Source: Sorangium cellulosum So ce56 (GTDB taxonomy: Bacteria > Myxococcota_A > Polyangia > Polyangiales > Polyangiaceae). From it: DNA of 64,000 nt. Both the position numbers and the translations under genes were made by a program. Positions 1-8,096 of the stretch are shown here, in pieces. Every line of letters begins with the position of its first letter. Within the stretch, counting starts at the first letter, position 1. The DNA is taken from NCBI RefSeq assembly GCF_000067165.1, contig NC_010162.1, forward strand, positions 9,307,001 through 9,371,000. Reading direction: 5' to 3'. The notes below the pieces were generated by a model. That model had not been told where the DNA came from. It did no database searches and saw only the letters and a program-made list of their open reading frames with translations.

Positions 1-650
1 ACCCAGAGCGAGATCACATCGCCTTGCACGTCCAGCCGGGTCGCGATGCGCCCGAGCGGCGAAGCATAGGCCTCGGGAGCCGACACGAGGATCCGCGCCT
101 CCCCTGCCGCGTCGAGGACCTCCACGCTCGCCCCGCGGCGCTGGAGGCGCGCCCCTTCGACCTGCCACGAGGCGAGCGGTCCTCCGGCCGGCGCCCCTTC
201 CGGGAACCAGAGCCATTCCTCCACACCGTGTCGCTGCGCAGTCCAGAGCGCAAAACCGCCCGCGCGAGGGTACGCGAGGGCGGCGCCGGCCTTCTGGCCT
301 TCGCCGCGCACCCCGAGCTCGCGCACCTCGATGCCGAGCCCGCCCGGCAGGTCGAACCGCACGGCCCCGCTCCCGTCCGAGGGGAACGCGAGCGACAGGC
401 CACCTCGCGACGGGCTCGGCGCGAGCTCGAAGCCCCCCGCGACGGGCCGGAGCGCATCGCCGCCGCGGAGCACGGCCCGGGCGCGCTCCTCGAACTGCGC
501 CTCCAGCGCCTCGACATCGAGCGCGTCGCCCGCAGGCGCCGCACATCCGACGCTGCATGCCAGACCGACGAGCAAGAGCGCCGCCCCCCATCGCACGAAG
601 CACCACGCAGCAAAGCGCCACGCAGGGCCGAGAATCGCCCCTGAGCCCAT
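1..650 (-). CDS. putative lipoprotein, 3' end outside window
   Basis: The frame opens at an ATG (648-650) preceded by a clear AGGAGG-type ribosome site and runs off the left edge, giving about 216 visible residues. The N-terminus has an Arg-containing stretch, a hydrophobic helix (GAALLLVGLACSVGCAAP) and a Cys around residue 37, so it is probably a lipoprotein. The visible mature part begins with a short helical stretch (DALDVEALEAQFEERAR), followed by beta-rich sequence (LGIEVRELGVRGEG, FALWTAQRHGVEEWLWF). That resembles the leader of large myxobacterial surface proteins whose repeats come later, but no repeat is visible here and the function is unknown. It lies about 175 nt downstream of the next lipoprotein gene on the same strand, so the two may share a transcript. 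Confidence 0.7.
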   Translation of the reverse strand, partial: MGSGAILGPAWRFAAWCFVRWGAALLLVGLACSVGCAAPAGDALDVEALEAQFEERARAVLRGGDALRPVAGGFELAPSPSRGGLSLAFPSDGSGAVRFDLPGGLGIEVRELGVRGEGQKAGAALAYPRAGGFALWTAQRHGVEEWLWFPEGAPAGGPLASWQVEGARLQRRGASVEVLDAAGEARILVSAPEAYASPLGRIATRLDVQGDVISLW

Positions 651-824
651 ATTCCTCCTGTTCCTTGCGGACCGCCCGACCGAATCGCGGGTGTCCTCTC
701 CCTGCGGTGCGGCTCGCCCTCCTGACATTCACATCGCCAGGAGGCCATGCCGCTGTGGAGCGCAGGAGGCCCATCGATGGACGATGGCTCGGGTCGCTGC
801 GACCGACCTGCGGAGTCGCTCGAC

Positions 825-3800
825 CTATGGCGCCAGCTTCACGAGGAAAGCGTCTTCCGTGCCGTCCGCGGCGAGCGTTCCCCCGCCGAGGTCGACCTCC
901 CCCACCGTGCTGCCAGCGACGAAGGCGTATCCCCCGCTGTCCACGGCGACCGACCAGGCTTGCTGGACGTCGGGACCGGCGAGCTGTGCGACCGACAGCA
1001 GGTCGCCCGCGCCGCTCAACCTGGCCGCGAAGGCGTCGTAGTCGCTCTGGCTCCCGGTGGAGAAGGGGCTCCCGACGAAGTCGCCCGACCCATAGAAGCT
1101 GCCGCCGAGCAGCACGCTCGCCCCGTCGCTCGCGATGCTCGACACCCACACATGCAGCCCGAAACCTTTGCTCCAGAGGTGGTTGCCGAGCGGATCGAGC
1201 TTCGCCAGGAAGGACTCGTTGGCCTCTGGCAAGCTCGACAGCGGCCCGCCGCCGAGATCCAGGGTCGACCCGAACTTGCCCATCACGAAGAGGTTGTCGT
1301 CCGCGTCCACCGCGACCGCCCGGCCGGACTGCCACGCGTCGTCGCCGAAGTTCTTGCTCCACAGGTGATTGCCGAGCGCGTCGTACTTCACGATCAAGAC
1401 GTCGTCCGAGCGCCGCGTGGCCTTCGACAGCGGCCCACCGCCGAAATCGGCGGTCCCCCGCAGCGCGCCCACCACGATCACGTTGCCGGCCCCGTCGGCG
1501 GCCGCGCTCCACGGACGCATGTAGTCCGTCCCCACGAAGCCCCTGCTCCAGAGGTGCTCGCCGCCCGGAGAGAGCTTCACGAGGAACGCATAGCGGCCGA
1601 CCGTGTTCGTCGGAGGGACGCGGCCACCGCCGAAATCGATGCTCGTGTCGGAGCTGCCGGACAGGAAGATGTTCCCCGCGCCGTCGACCGCCAGCGCATC
1701 GAGCCACCTGACGCCGCCGGTGCTCAAGCGCTTGCTCCAGAGGTGGGCGCCGGACGGGTCGTATTTCGCCATGGCGATCGCCGGGATGCCGCGGCCGACC
1801 GGCCCGCCGCCGAGGTCGATGTCGAGCGATGCCTCGGCGCCCACGAGGAGGACGATGTTGCCAGCGCTGTCCACGACCATGCGCCGGATCGGGGTTGGCG
1901 AGAGCGGCGGGCCCACGTCGAAGGCCCTGCTCCATAGATGCTCGCCGGCCGGAGAGAGCTTTCCCAGGAAGATCGCGGGCCCCCCCGGCGCGAGCTCTCC
2001 GCCGCCGAGATCCACGGCGCCGCCGAGCGCGCCCAGGAACACCGCGTTGCCGTCGCCGTCCGCTGCCACCTCCAGGATGGAGTGCTGTACGCCGTTATCC
2101 TGCCTCCCTTCGCCGAGGTGGCACTGCGACGCATCACCACCGGTCGATGGCGCGAACTCCACCACGAAGCTGTCATCCCAGCCAGGGAGGCAGCCGGGGA
2201 AGTTGTGATCGCGGCACTCGATGAGATCGCCTGGCTGGAACTGACCGTCGTAGCGGCCCGCGAGCATCCCCCGCGGACCTTGTCCGGTGACCTTCCAGGC
2301 GAGCCCCGCCGCGCGCTGGTCCTGGGCGTCGCCTGCGCGGCGGCTCCAGAGAGGCGCGCCGCTCCCGTCGAGCGCGGCGTAGAAGAGGTCGTCGCCGCCG
2401 GCGCTCGTGAGCGGCCCCGCGCCGAGATCGATCTGGCCCTGGAACTCCCCCGCGAGCAGGGACACATCCCCCTCCGCAGAAGCGATGGCCTCGCCGCGCT
2501 GATCGGCCTCGTCTCCGAAGCGCGCGCTGTGGAGGTGGTCCCCGGTCACGCTCAGCCAGGCCACGAAGACGTCGCGGCCCCCCGCGCTCACCAGCGGCCC
2601 CCCGCCGAAATCTGCCTGTCCCTCCAGGTCGCCTATCAGCAGCACCTCGCCCGTCGCGCGCGCGTCGAGGTCCCCGACATGCTGGTCCTGGGCATCGCCG
2701 AAGCGCTTGCTCCAGAGGTGCTCGCCGTGGGCATCGAGCCTGGCCACGAACACGTCATCGCCGCCCGCGCTCACGAGTGGGCCGCCCCCGAAGTCCGCCT
2801 GTCCCTTCAGATCGCCGGCCACGATGACGTCGTCCGCGCTGTCCACCGCGATCGCCTCGCCGCGCTGGTCCGCGGCGTCGCCGAACCGCTGGCTCCAGAC
2901 GGCATTGCCGTCCGGATCGAGCTTGGCGACGAACACGTCGTCGCCGCCGGCGCTCACGAGCGGACCGCTGCCGAGGTCCACCGTCCCCTGGAACCGGCCG
3001 GTCACGAGGATATTTCCTCCGCTGTCCGCCGCGACCGCCTCGCCGCGCTGATCTGCGGCGTCGCCGAAGCGCCGGCTCCAGACGTGCTGGCCGTCGGCGT
3101 CGAGCTTGACGACGAAGATGTCGTCGCCGCCGGCGCTCGTGAGCCGGGCGCCGCCGAGATCCACGGTTCCCTGGAACACGCCGACCACGACGACGTTCCG
3201 GGCGGCGTCCACGGTGACGGCGCGCGCCCGCTGTCCGCCGGGGCCGCCGAGCCGCCGGGACCAGAGGGGGATGTACGCCCAGTCGGGATCTTCGCTGTCG
3301 CGCACGAGCTTCATCACGAAGGCATCATCGCCGCCGGCGCTGTACATCGAGCGCCAGCCGTTGCGATCCATGGCTCCCGCGAAGTGGCCGGTGACGATCA
3401 TGCCGCCGTCCGGATCGATGGCGACGTCGGCGGCGACCTGCGCGTGGGCACCGCCGAAGCGCTTGCTCCAGACATGGCCTCCTGTTCCGTCAGCGCCTCC
3501 GGTGCCGCCGGCGCCGCCTGTTCCCCCGACACCGCCTGTTCCGCCAGCGCCTCCGGTGCCCCCGACACCGTTCGTTCCGCCAGCGCCGCCGGTGCCGGCG
3601 GTGCCGCCTGTTCCCCCGACACCGTCCGTTCCACCCGCACCGCCGGCGCCGCCCGTGCCCCCGACTCCACCGGTGCCGCCCGTGCCCCCGGCTCCGCCGC
3701 CGCCCGTGCCCCCGGCTCCACCGGTGCCGCCCGTGCCCCCGGCTCCACCGGTGCCGCCCACTCCCCCTGCGCTCGCCTCGCTGGTAGCCGGAGATGATCC

Positions 3801-3944
3801 CGCTCCGCTGCTGGAGCCCTCCTGCTCACCGACGTCGCAGGCCAGCGCGGGCACGGTGATGGCCAGCAGGACAGCTGTCCTTGTCAGCCTTCGCGCCCCG
3901 CGGACCGATCGCCACCGCCCTCGCGACTCATCCTTCGCGCACAT
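825..3944 (-). CDS. SBBP-repeat (beta-propeller type) lipoprotein
   Basis: This 1039-residue secreted protein starts at the ATG at 3942-3944, six bases after GGAGG; a longer upstream frame exists but has no ribosome site. Residues 1-36 form a signal peptide ending in a lipobox (VPALAC, Cys36). Residues about 51-155 are a low-complexity linker of GGTGG/GGAGG units. The rest is a series of roughly 50-residue units of the form ..SAGGDDVFVAKLD..G..WS.RFGD..DQRGEAIA.D..., typical of SBBP/beta-propeller repeats. Such proteins are usually surface-exposed in Myxococcota; ligand and role are unknown. It is transcribed divergently from the xylanase gene. The family call is strong, the function open. 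Confidence 0.85.
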   Translation of the reverse strand: MCAKDESRGRWRSVRGARRLTRTAVLLAITVPALACDVGEQEGSSSGAGSSPATSEASAGGVGGTGGAGGTGGTGGAGGTGGGGAGGTGGTGGVGGTGGAGGAGGTDGVGGTGGTAGTGGAGGTNGVGGTGGAGGTGGVGGTGGAGGTGGADGTGGHVWSKRFGGAHAQVAADVAIDPDGGMIVTGHFAGAMDRNGWRSMYSAGGDDAFVMKLVRDSEDPDWAYIPLWSRRLGGPGGQRARAVTVDAARNVVVVGVFQGTVDLGGARLTSAGGDDIFVVKLDADGQHVWSRRFGDAADQRGEAVAADSGGNILVTGRFQGTVDLGSGPLVSAGGDDVFVAKLDPDGNAVWSQRFGDAADQRGEAIAVDSADDVIVAGDLKGQADFGGGPLVSAGGDDVFVARLDAHGEHLWSKRFGDAQDQHVGDLDARATGEVLLIGDLEGQADFGGGPLVSAGGRDVFVAWLSVTGDHLHSARFGDEADQRGEAIASAEGDVSLLAGEFQGQIDLGAGPLTSAGGDDLFYAALDGSGAPLWSRRAGDAQDQRAAGLAWKVTGQGPRGMLAGRYDGQFQPGDLIECRDHNFPGCLPGWDDSFVVEFAPSTGGDASQCHLGEGRQDNGVQHSILEVAADGDGNAVFLGALGGAVDLGGGELAPGGPAIFLGKLSPAGEHLWSRAFDVGPPLSPTPIRRMVVDSAGNIVLLVGAEASLDIDLGGGPVGRGIPAIAMAKYDPSGAHLWSKRLSTGGVRWLDALAVDGAGNIFLSGSSDTSIDFGGGRVPPTNTVGRYAFLVKLSPGGEHLWSRGFVGTDYMRPWSAAADGAGNVIVVGALRGTADFGGGPLSKATRRSDDVLIVKYDALGNHLWSKNFGDDAWQSGRAVAVDADDNLFVMGKFGSTLDLGGGPLSSLPEANESFLAKLDPLGNHLWSKGFGLHVWVSSIASDGASVLLGGSFYGSGDFVGSPFSTGSQSDYDAFAARLSGAGDLLSVAQLAGPDVQQAWSVAVDSGGYAFVAGSTVGEVDLGGGTLAADGTEDAFLVKLAP
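3478..3790 (-). repeat. GGTGG-encoding low-complexity tract
   Basis: About 310 bp of short imperfect repeats built from GGxACxGGCGG-like units. They encode the Gly/Thr-rich linker between the lipidated N-terminus and the propeller repeats of the surface lipoprotein. Units are irregular and in frame, so this is a coding linker and not a CRISPR or intergenic satellite. Confidence 0.8.
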
Positions 3945-4158
3945 GCATCCTCCACCCGGCTCGCTATGTTGCGCCAGCTCGACAGGACATTCACAAGAAA
4001 GCTGGATCCCGTCAGGGTTCACCCGCGTGCGGAAGGAGAAAAGAACACCTACACCGAGACAATTTGTAATTAGTATTACCAAACAAACGGTGCTGGACGC
4101 CCTGACTCGCTGTCGCCGGCACGTATCGGGTAGAGTCCGGGTCCGAGGGATCGCACCG
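3945..4158. promoter_or_regulatory. divergent intergenic region with A/T-rich palindrome
   Basis: The spacer between the minus-strand SBBP lipoprotein and the plus-strand xylanase holds a strikingly A/T-rich patch at about 4060-4090. Inside it GTAAT-TAGT-ATTAC (4066-4079) is a perfect inverted repeat. It is a plausible operator or upstream promoter element for one or both genes. That is inference; no consensus -35/-10 pair is convincing. Confidence 0.35.
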
Positions 4159-5526
4159 ATGCGCAAGAATTTGATCTCGATTGGTTTGCTCAGCTGCCTG
4201 CTCTGGTCCTGCACCTCCTCCACGTCGACTCCAGACGACGATGCGGCCATGGGCGCCACCACCACCAGCAGCACGGCGAGCACGGCTCAAACGAGCGGAA
4301 CATCGGCGAGCGCCGGGGGTGGCGCGGGCGGCAACGACGCTGGAGGCAGCGGCAGCACGTCGGCCGGTGGGGGTGAAACGAACGAGGGTGGAAGCGGCGG
4401 CACGGACAGCGCTAGCTCTGGAGGCACGGGCGGCGCGGGGACAGGCGGCGAGGGCACGGGCGGCATGCCCGATGAAGGCCCCCCCAAGAACCTCGCGGAG
4501 AAGTACGCGAGCCTCTTCCCGATTGGGGCAGCGGTGGATTCGCAGTCGTACATGACGCACGCCGCGCTGCTGAAGACGCACTTCAACAGCGTCACCGCCG
4601 AGAACGAGATGAAGTTCGAGTCCCTGCAGAGGAACGAGAACAACTTCACCTACGACGCGGCGGATCGCATCGTGAACTTCGCGGTCACGAACAAGATGAA
4701 GGTCCGCGGGCACGCCCTGGTCTGGCACAGCCAGAACCCGGCATGGCTGTTCTCTAACGGCTCTGGCGGCACCGTGTCGAGGCAGACCTTGCTGACACGC
4801 ATGAAAAACCACATCAGCAACGTCGTGCGCCACTTCCGGGGCAAGGTCTATGCGTGGGACGTCGTGAACGAGGCCATGATGGAGGACGGCTCGTACCGCA
4901 CGGGCAACCTGGCCGATGGCCAGAGGAGCCGCTGGCACGAGATCCTCGGCGAGAGCTACATCGCGGAGGCCTTCAAGGCCGCGCACGAGGCCGATCCAGA
5001 CGCCAAGCTGTTCTACAACGACTTCTACAACTACATCCCCGCGAAGCAGCAGGGCATCTACAACATGCTCAAGGGCCTGCTCGACCAGGGCGTGCCGGTC
5101 CACGGCGTCGGGCTGCAGGCACACCTCAACATCGAGCCCTCCACGGTGACAACGAACCAGGCGTATCACCAGAACGTGGCCAACATGGAGGAGGCGATCA
5201 AGCTCTATTCGTCGCTCGGCCTCGATGTGCAGGTCACGGAGCTCGACATCTCGCTGTACATCCCCGGCGTGACGTACAACCAGAGCACGTTCTACACGAC
5301 CGCGACCTTCACCGACGCGCTCAAGGCCAAGCAGGCCGCGCGCTACAGGGAGTTCTTCGAGCTGTTCCGGAAGTACAAGTCCGTGATCACGGGCGTCACC
5401 TTCTGGGGCATCGCGGACGACAACACCTGGCTGTCCGAGTTCAGCTCCGGGCGCAAGGACTTCCCCCTGCTCTTCGACGTCAATCACACCCCCAAACCCG
5501 CCTACGACGCCGTGGTGGGCTTCTGA
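4159..5526 (+). CDS. secreted endo-1,4-beta-xylanase, GH10
   Basis: This 455-residue enzyme hydrolyses internal beta-1,4 bonds of xylan outside the cell. Residues 1-18 form a lipoprotein-like signal (LLSCLLWSC). Residues about 20-110 are a Ser/Thr/Gly-rich linker, and residues about 112-455 are the GH10 barrel. Diagnostic motifs are HALVWHSQNPAWLF, the acid/base segment WDVVNE (Glu238) and the nucleophile segment VTELD (Glu361), followed by GVTFWGIADDNTWL. The chosen ATG follows GAGGG; in-frame sequence further upstream is antisense to the neighbouring lipoprotein. A hairpin downstream suggests a single-gene transcript. The linker type matches that of the divergent SBBP lipoprotein, consistent with both being tethered to the surface. 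Confidence 0.95.
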   Translation: MRKNLISIGLLSCLLWSCTSSTSTPDDDAAMGATTTSSTASTAQTSGTSASAGGGAGGNDAGGSGSTSAGGGETNEGGSGGTDSASSGGTGGAGTGGEGTGGMPDEGPPKNLAEKYASLFPIGAAVDSQSYMTHAALLKTHFNSVTAENEMKFESLQRNENNFTYDAADRIVNFAVTNKMKVRGHALVWHSQNPAWLFSNGSGGTVSRQTLLTRMKNHISNVVRHFRGKVYAWDVVNEAMMEDGSYRTGNLADGQRSRWHEILGESYIAEAFKAAHEADPDAKLFYNDFYNYIPAKQQGIYNMLKGLLDQGVPVHGVGLQAHLNIEPSTVTTNQAYHQNVANMEEAIKLYSSLGLDVQVTELDISLYIPGVTYNQSTFYTTATFTDALKAKQAARYREFFELFRKYKSVITGVTFWGIADDNTWLSEFSSGRKDFPLLFDVNHTPKPAYDAVVGF

Positions 5527-5544
5527 GGGGTCATGGACGCCCGA

Positions 5545-5566
5545 CGAGCCGGCCTGTCCCGGCTCG
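5545..5566 (+). terminator. hairpin after xylanase gene
   Basis: CGAGCCGG-CCTGTC-CCGGCTCG forms a perfect 8-bp stem with a 6-nt loop, 19 nt after the xylanase stop codon. No T-run follows, so terminator function is likely but not certain. Confidence 0.5.
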
Positions 5567-5704
5567 CGCTCGCGCTCGTCGAGGCGCGCCCGCACCGCGG
5601 GTGATGACCTGAGCCTCCGGCTCCCACGGGCGTGGCCACTTCCGGCCACCCCGTGGCCACTCACGGCCATTGTGCACGTGATTCCCGTGCTTTATCCCTC
5701 TGCC

Positions 5705-6157
5705 ATGAGCTCCGAACACGCGCCATCCTCCGCGGCGTGGGCCGTGGGCAAGGCCCTCTGCATCGTGTCGGCCGTCGCTTACGGCCTGTTGACCGGGCTG
5801 ATCGACATCCTCGATCCGCATCACCTCGGGAATCCTGACTGGCCCGGACACGCAAGGTTCCACCTGCTCTGGCAGATCAGCGCCGGCGCCCTCGGCGCGC
5901 TCGCCTCCATCTACCTCTTCTGGACGGCCACGCCGCGCACCGTGGAGCGTGTCCGGACAGGCGCCTTCCTGGGTGCACTCCATATCGGCGGGTTCATCCT
6001 GGCCGCCGTCTTCACGAGCGCCGCCGGCGCCGAGTTCGACGCCGGTGGCCGGGTCCTGCTCGGCTTCCTCCCGCCGAACATGCTGCACCTGGGCACGTCC
6101 GCAGCGCTGCTCTTCGCCGGCGTCTCCCTGTGTCACAAGAAAGGAGCCGCCACATGA
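5705..6157 (+). CDS. small multi-spanning membrane protein
   Basis: A 150-residue protein with four hydrophobic segments (about 14-33, 52-72, 86-107 and 127-146), hence probably an inner-membrane protein. The start is set at ATG 5705; GTG codons at 5672 and 5687 are alternatives, and none has a strong ribosome site. Its stop codon overlaps the ATG of the downstream flavin monooxygenase (ATGA), which implies translational coupling and a shared pathway. I do not recognise a named family; the layout resembles small DoxX/DUF4345-type membrane partners of redox enzymes. Function unknown. Confidence 0.7.
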   Translation: MSSEHAPSSAAWAVGKALCIVSAVAYGLLTGLIDILDPHHLGNPDWPGHARFHLLWQISAGALGALASIYLFWTATPRTVERVRTGAFLGALHIGGFILAAVFTSAAGAEFDAGGRVLLGFLPPNMLHLGTSAALLFAGVSLCHKKGAAT

Positions 6158-7962
6158 GCCATCACACCGTCTCTGCTCCCGTCCTCATCATCGGCGCTGG
6201 CCCCTCAGGGATGGTGAGCGCGCTGTGCCTCGCCAGGCGCGGCGTCGACTGCGTGCTCATCGAGCGCCGGCCCGGCCTCGAGAATCACCCCAAGGCCCAC
6301 GAGCTCTCGGCGCGCTCGATCGAGATCCTCCACGAGCTGGGGCTCGGTCATGGCGAGCTGTCCGCGGAGGCGTCGCCGGAGGAAGACGCCGCCAAGATCC
6401 TGTTCTGCGGCACGATCGGCGAGGAGTTCGGCTGCATCGATCTGCGAGCCAACGGCGTCGGGCGCAAGTACCGAGAGCACCTCGAGGCGCCCATGCCTTA
6501 CCTCAACCTCTCGCAGGTCGAGCTGGAGAAGCTCCTCCGCGGGCGCGTCTCGGCGTCGCCGCGGATCCAGGCGCTCCATCACCATCAGTGGGAGTCCTTC
6601 GAGCAGGACGCGGAGGGCGTCACGAGCCGGATCACCGATCGGGCGACGGGCGAGACCTTCTCGGTCCGGAGCCAGTACGTCATCTGCTCCGACGGCGCGG
6701 GGAGCCGGAGCCGCAAGGCCCTCGGGATCGAGATGAAGGGTCCGGACAAGCTGCTCGACGTCGTCAACGCCTATTTTCAGGCGGATCTGCGCCGTGTGGT
6801 CCGCACCCGGGGCAAGCTCTACTTCATCTTCTCCCCCAAGGCGCCGGGCAGCGTGTTCATCGCCCACCACGTCGAGAAGCGCTGGGTCTTTCACCTCCCC
6901 GTGGCGACCCCGCACGAGAAGATCGAGGAGTACACGCCCGAGGTGATGCAGAAGAAGATCAAGGCGGCGCTCGGGCGGGACGACGTGGATATCGAGATCA
7001 CCTCGATGAGCCACTGGCGCATGACGGCGCAGGTGGCGGAGCGCTTCCGCAGCGGGCGCGTCTTCCTGGTCGGCGACGCCGCCCATCGCTTCCCGCCCAC
7101 GGGCGGCCTCGGCATGAACTCCGGCATCGGCGACGCGCACAACCTGGCCTGGAAGCTCGCGATGGTGATCGAGCGGCGGGCCGCGCCCCGCCTGCTCGAC
7201 AGCTACGAGGCCGAGCGCCGCCCGGTCATCGAGACGAACTGCGACGAGAGCCGGCTCAACTTCGAGAGGATGAGCGAGGTCGCGGAGGCCTTCGGGATCG
7301 AGGTCGAAGAAGCTCAGTGGGTCAACGAGAAGCTGGCGAGCTCCACGATGCGCGCGCTGCCTGCCCCGCTCCGCGCCTGGACCGAGCGGCAGGTCCAGCA
7401 CTACGGCGAGAGCATCCTCTCGCGGTACCATCGCGATCCCTCGGTGCGAGAGCGTGTCCTCGCGGCCATCGCGCAGCAGAGGTCCCATTTCGACCGGATA
7501 GGGCTCGACCTCGGCTACACGTACGAAGAGGGCGCGCTCCTCGGCGACGGCACGAGGCCGCCGGAGGTCGATGATCGGGTGTCCTCGTATCTCCCGTCGA
7601 CGCGGCCGGGCGCGCGATTCCCGCACTTCTGGCTGGACGGCAACAGGAGACAGCGCGGCAGCCGCTCCATGATCGACTACGGCGCGTCGATCCTGCTGCT
7701 CGGCGCGGCCGTCGAGGCGCTGCCCGCGGACCTCGAGGCGCTGGAGCATGTCGAGGCGCGCCATGGCGTCCGGCTGTTCAGGCTCGGCGCGGCCGACATC
7801 CCTGCCTGCCACCGGGCCGCGGTGCACGCGCTCGCGCAGATCGAGCAGGACGGCGCGCTCCTGATCCGACCGGACGGGCATGTCGCTTGGCGCCAGCAGC
7901 GCGGCGTGACGCTGTCCGTGGAGCTGATCGCGTCGATCGTGGAGCAAGTCTACGGGGTCTAG
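6154..7962 (+). CDS. FAD-dependent class A monooxygenase (aromatic hydroxylase type)
   Basis: A 602-residue flavoprotein of the PheA/TfdB hydroxylase family, which uses NAD(P)H and O2 to hydroxylate aromatic or polyketide-like substrates. The start ATG (6154) has AAGGAG upstream and overlaps the preceding stop; the GTG at 6130 is less likely. Residues 14-19 (GAGPSG) begin the dinucleotide fold, followed by the family segment HPKAHELSARSIEILHELG. The DG motif is VICSDGAGSRSRKALG, and the second FAD motif GRVFLVGDAAHRFPPTGGLG lies near residue 305. The C-terminal third is the thioredoxin-like domain usual for this subgroup. The substrate cannot be inferred. The convergent copper/haem monooxygenase-like gene may belong to the same oxidative pathway. 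Confidence 0.9.
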   Translation: MSHHTVSAPVLIIGAGPSGMVSALCLARRGVDCVLIERRPGLENHPKAHELSARSIEILHELGLGHGELSAEASPEEDAAKILFCGTIGEEFGCIDLRANGVGRKYREHLEAPMPYLNLSQVELEKLLRGRVSASPRIQALHHHQWESFEQDAEGVTSRITDRATGETFSVRSQYVICSDGAGSRSRKALGIEMKGPDKLLDVVNAYFQADLRRVVRTRGKLYFIFSPKAPGSVFIAHHVEKRWVFHLPVATPHEKIEEYTPEVMQKKIKAALGRDDVDIEITSMSHWRMTAQVAERFRSGRVFLVGDAAHRFPPTGGLGMNSGIGDAHNLAWKLAMVIERRAAPRLLDSYEAERRPVIETNCDESRLNFERMSEVAEAFGIEVEEAQWVNEKLASSTMRALPAPLRAWTERQVQHYGESILSRYHRDPSVRERVLAAIAQQRSHFDRIGLDLGYTYEEGALLGDGTRPPEVDDRVSSYLPSTRPGARFPHFWLDGNRRQRGSRSMIDYGASILLLGAAVEALPADLEALEHVEARHGVRLFRLGAADIPACHRAAVHALAQIEQDGALLIRPDGHVAWRQQRGVTLSVELIASIVEQVYGV

Positions 7963-8006
7963 TTCCACCCACCAGGAGTCCTGCCAGGGATCCGGAGAGA
8001 GATTTC

Positions 8007-8034
8007 AACGCAAAGACGCAAAGCCGCAGAAAGG
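8007..8034. repeat. short CGCAAAG tandem repeat
   Basis: Intergenic tract made of CGCAAAGA, CGCAAAGC and a decayed CGCAGAAAGG unit, between two convergent genes. Similar CGCAAAGA tracts are scattered in many unrelated bacterial genomes; no function is evident here. Confidence 0.5.
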
Positions 8035-8096
8035 AAACGGGCGTCGTGGCGCCCTGCGCTCCTCCGCAAGGCCGGGGGCGAGGGGCGGTCGCGGCG

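Noticed and set aside
3478..3790. Repeat tract considered as a CRISPR array
   Set aside because: Units are short, irregular and in frame, encoding a GGTGG linker; no spacer structure.
4012..5670. 552-codon minus-strand frame opposite the xylanase
   Set aside because: The xylanase catalytic motifs fix the plus-strand frame.
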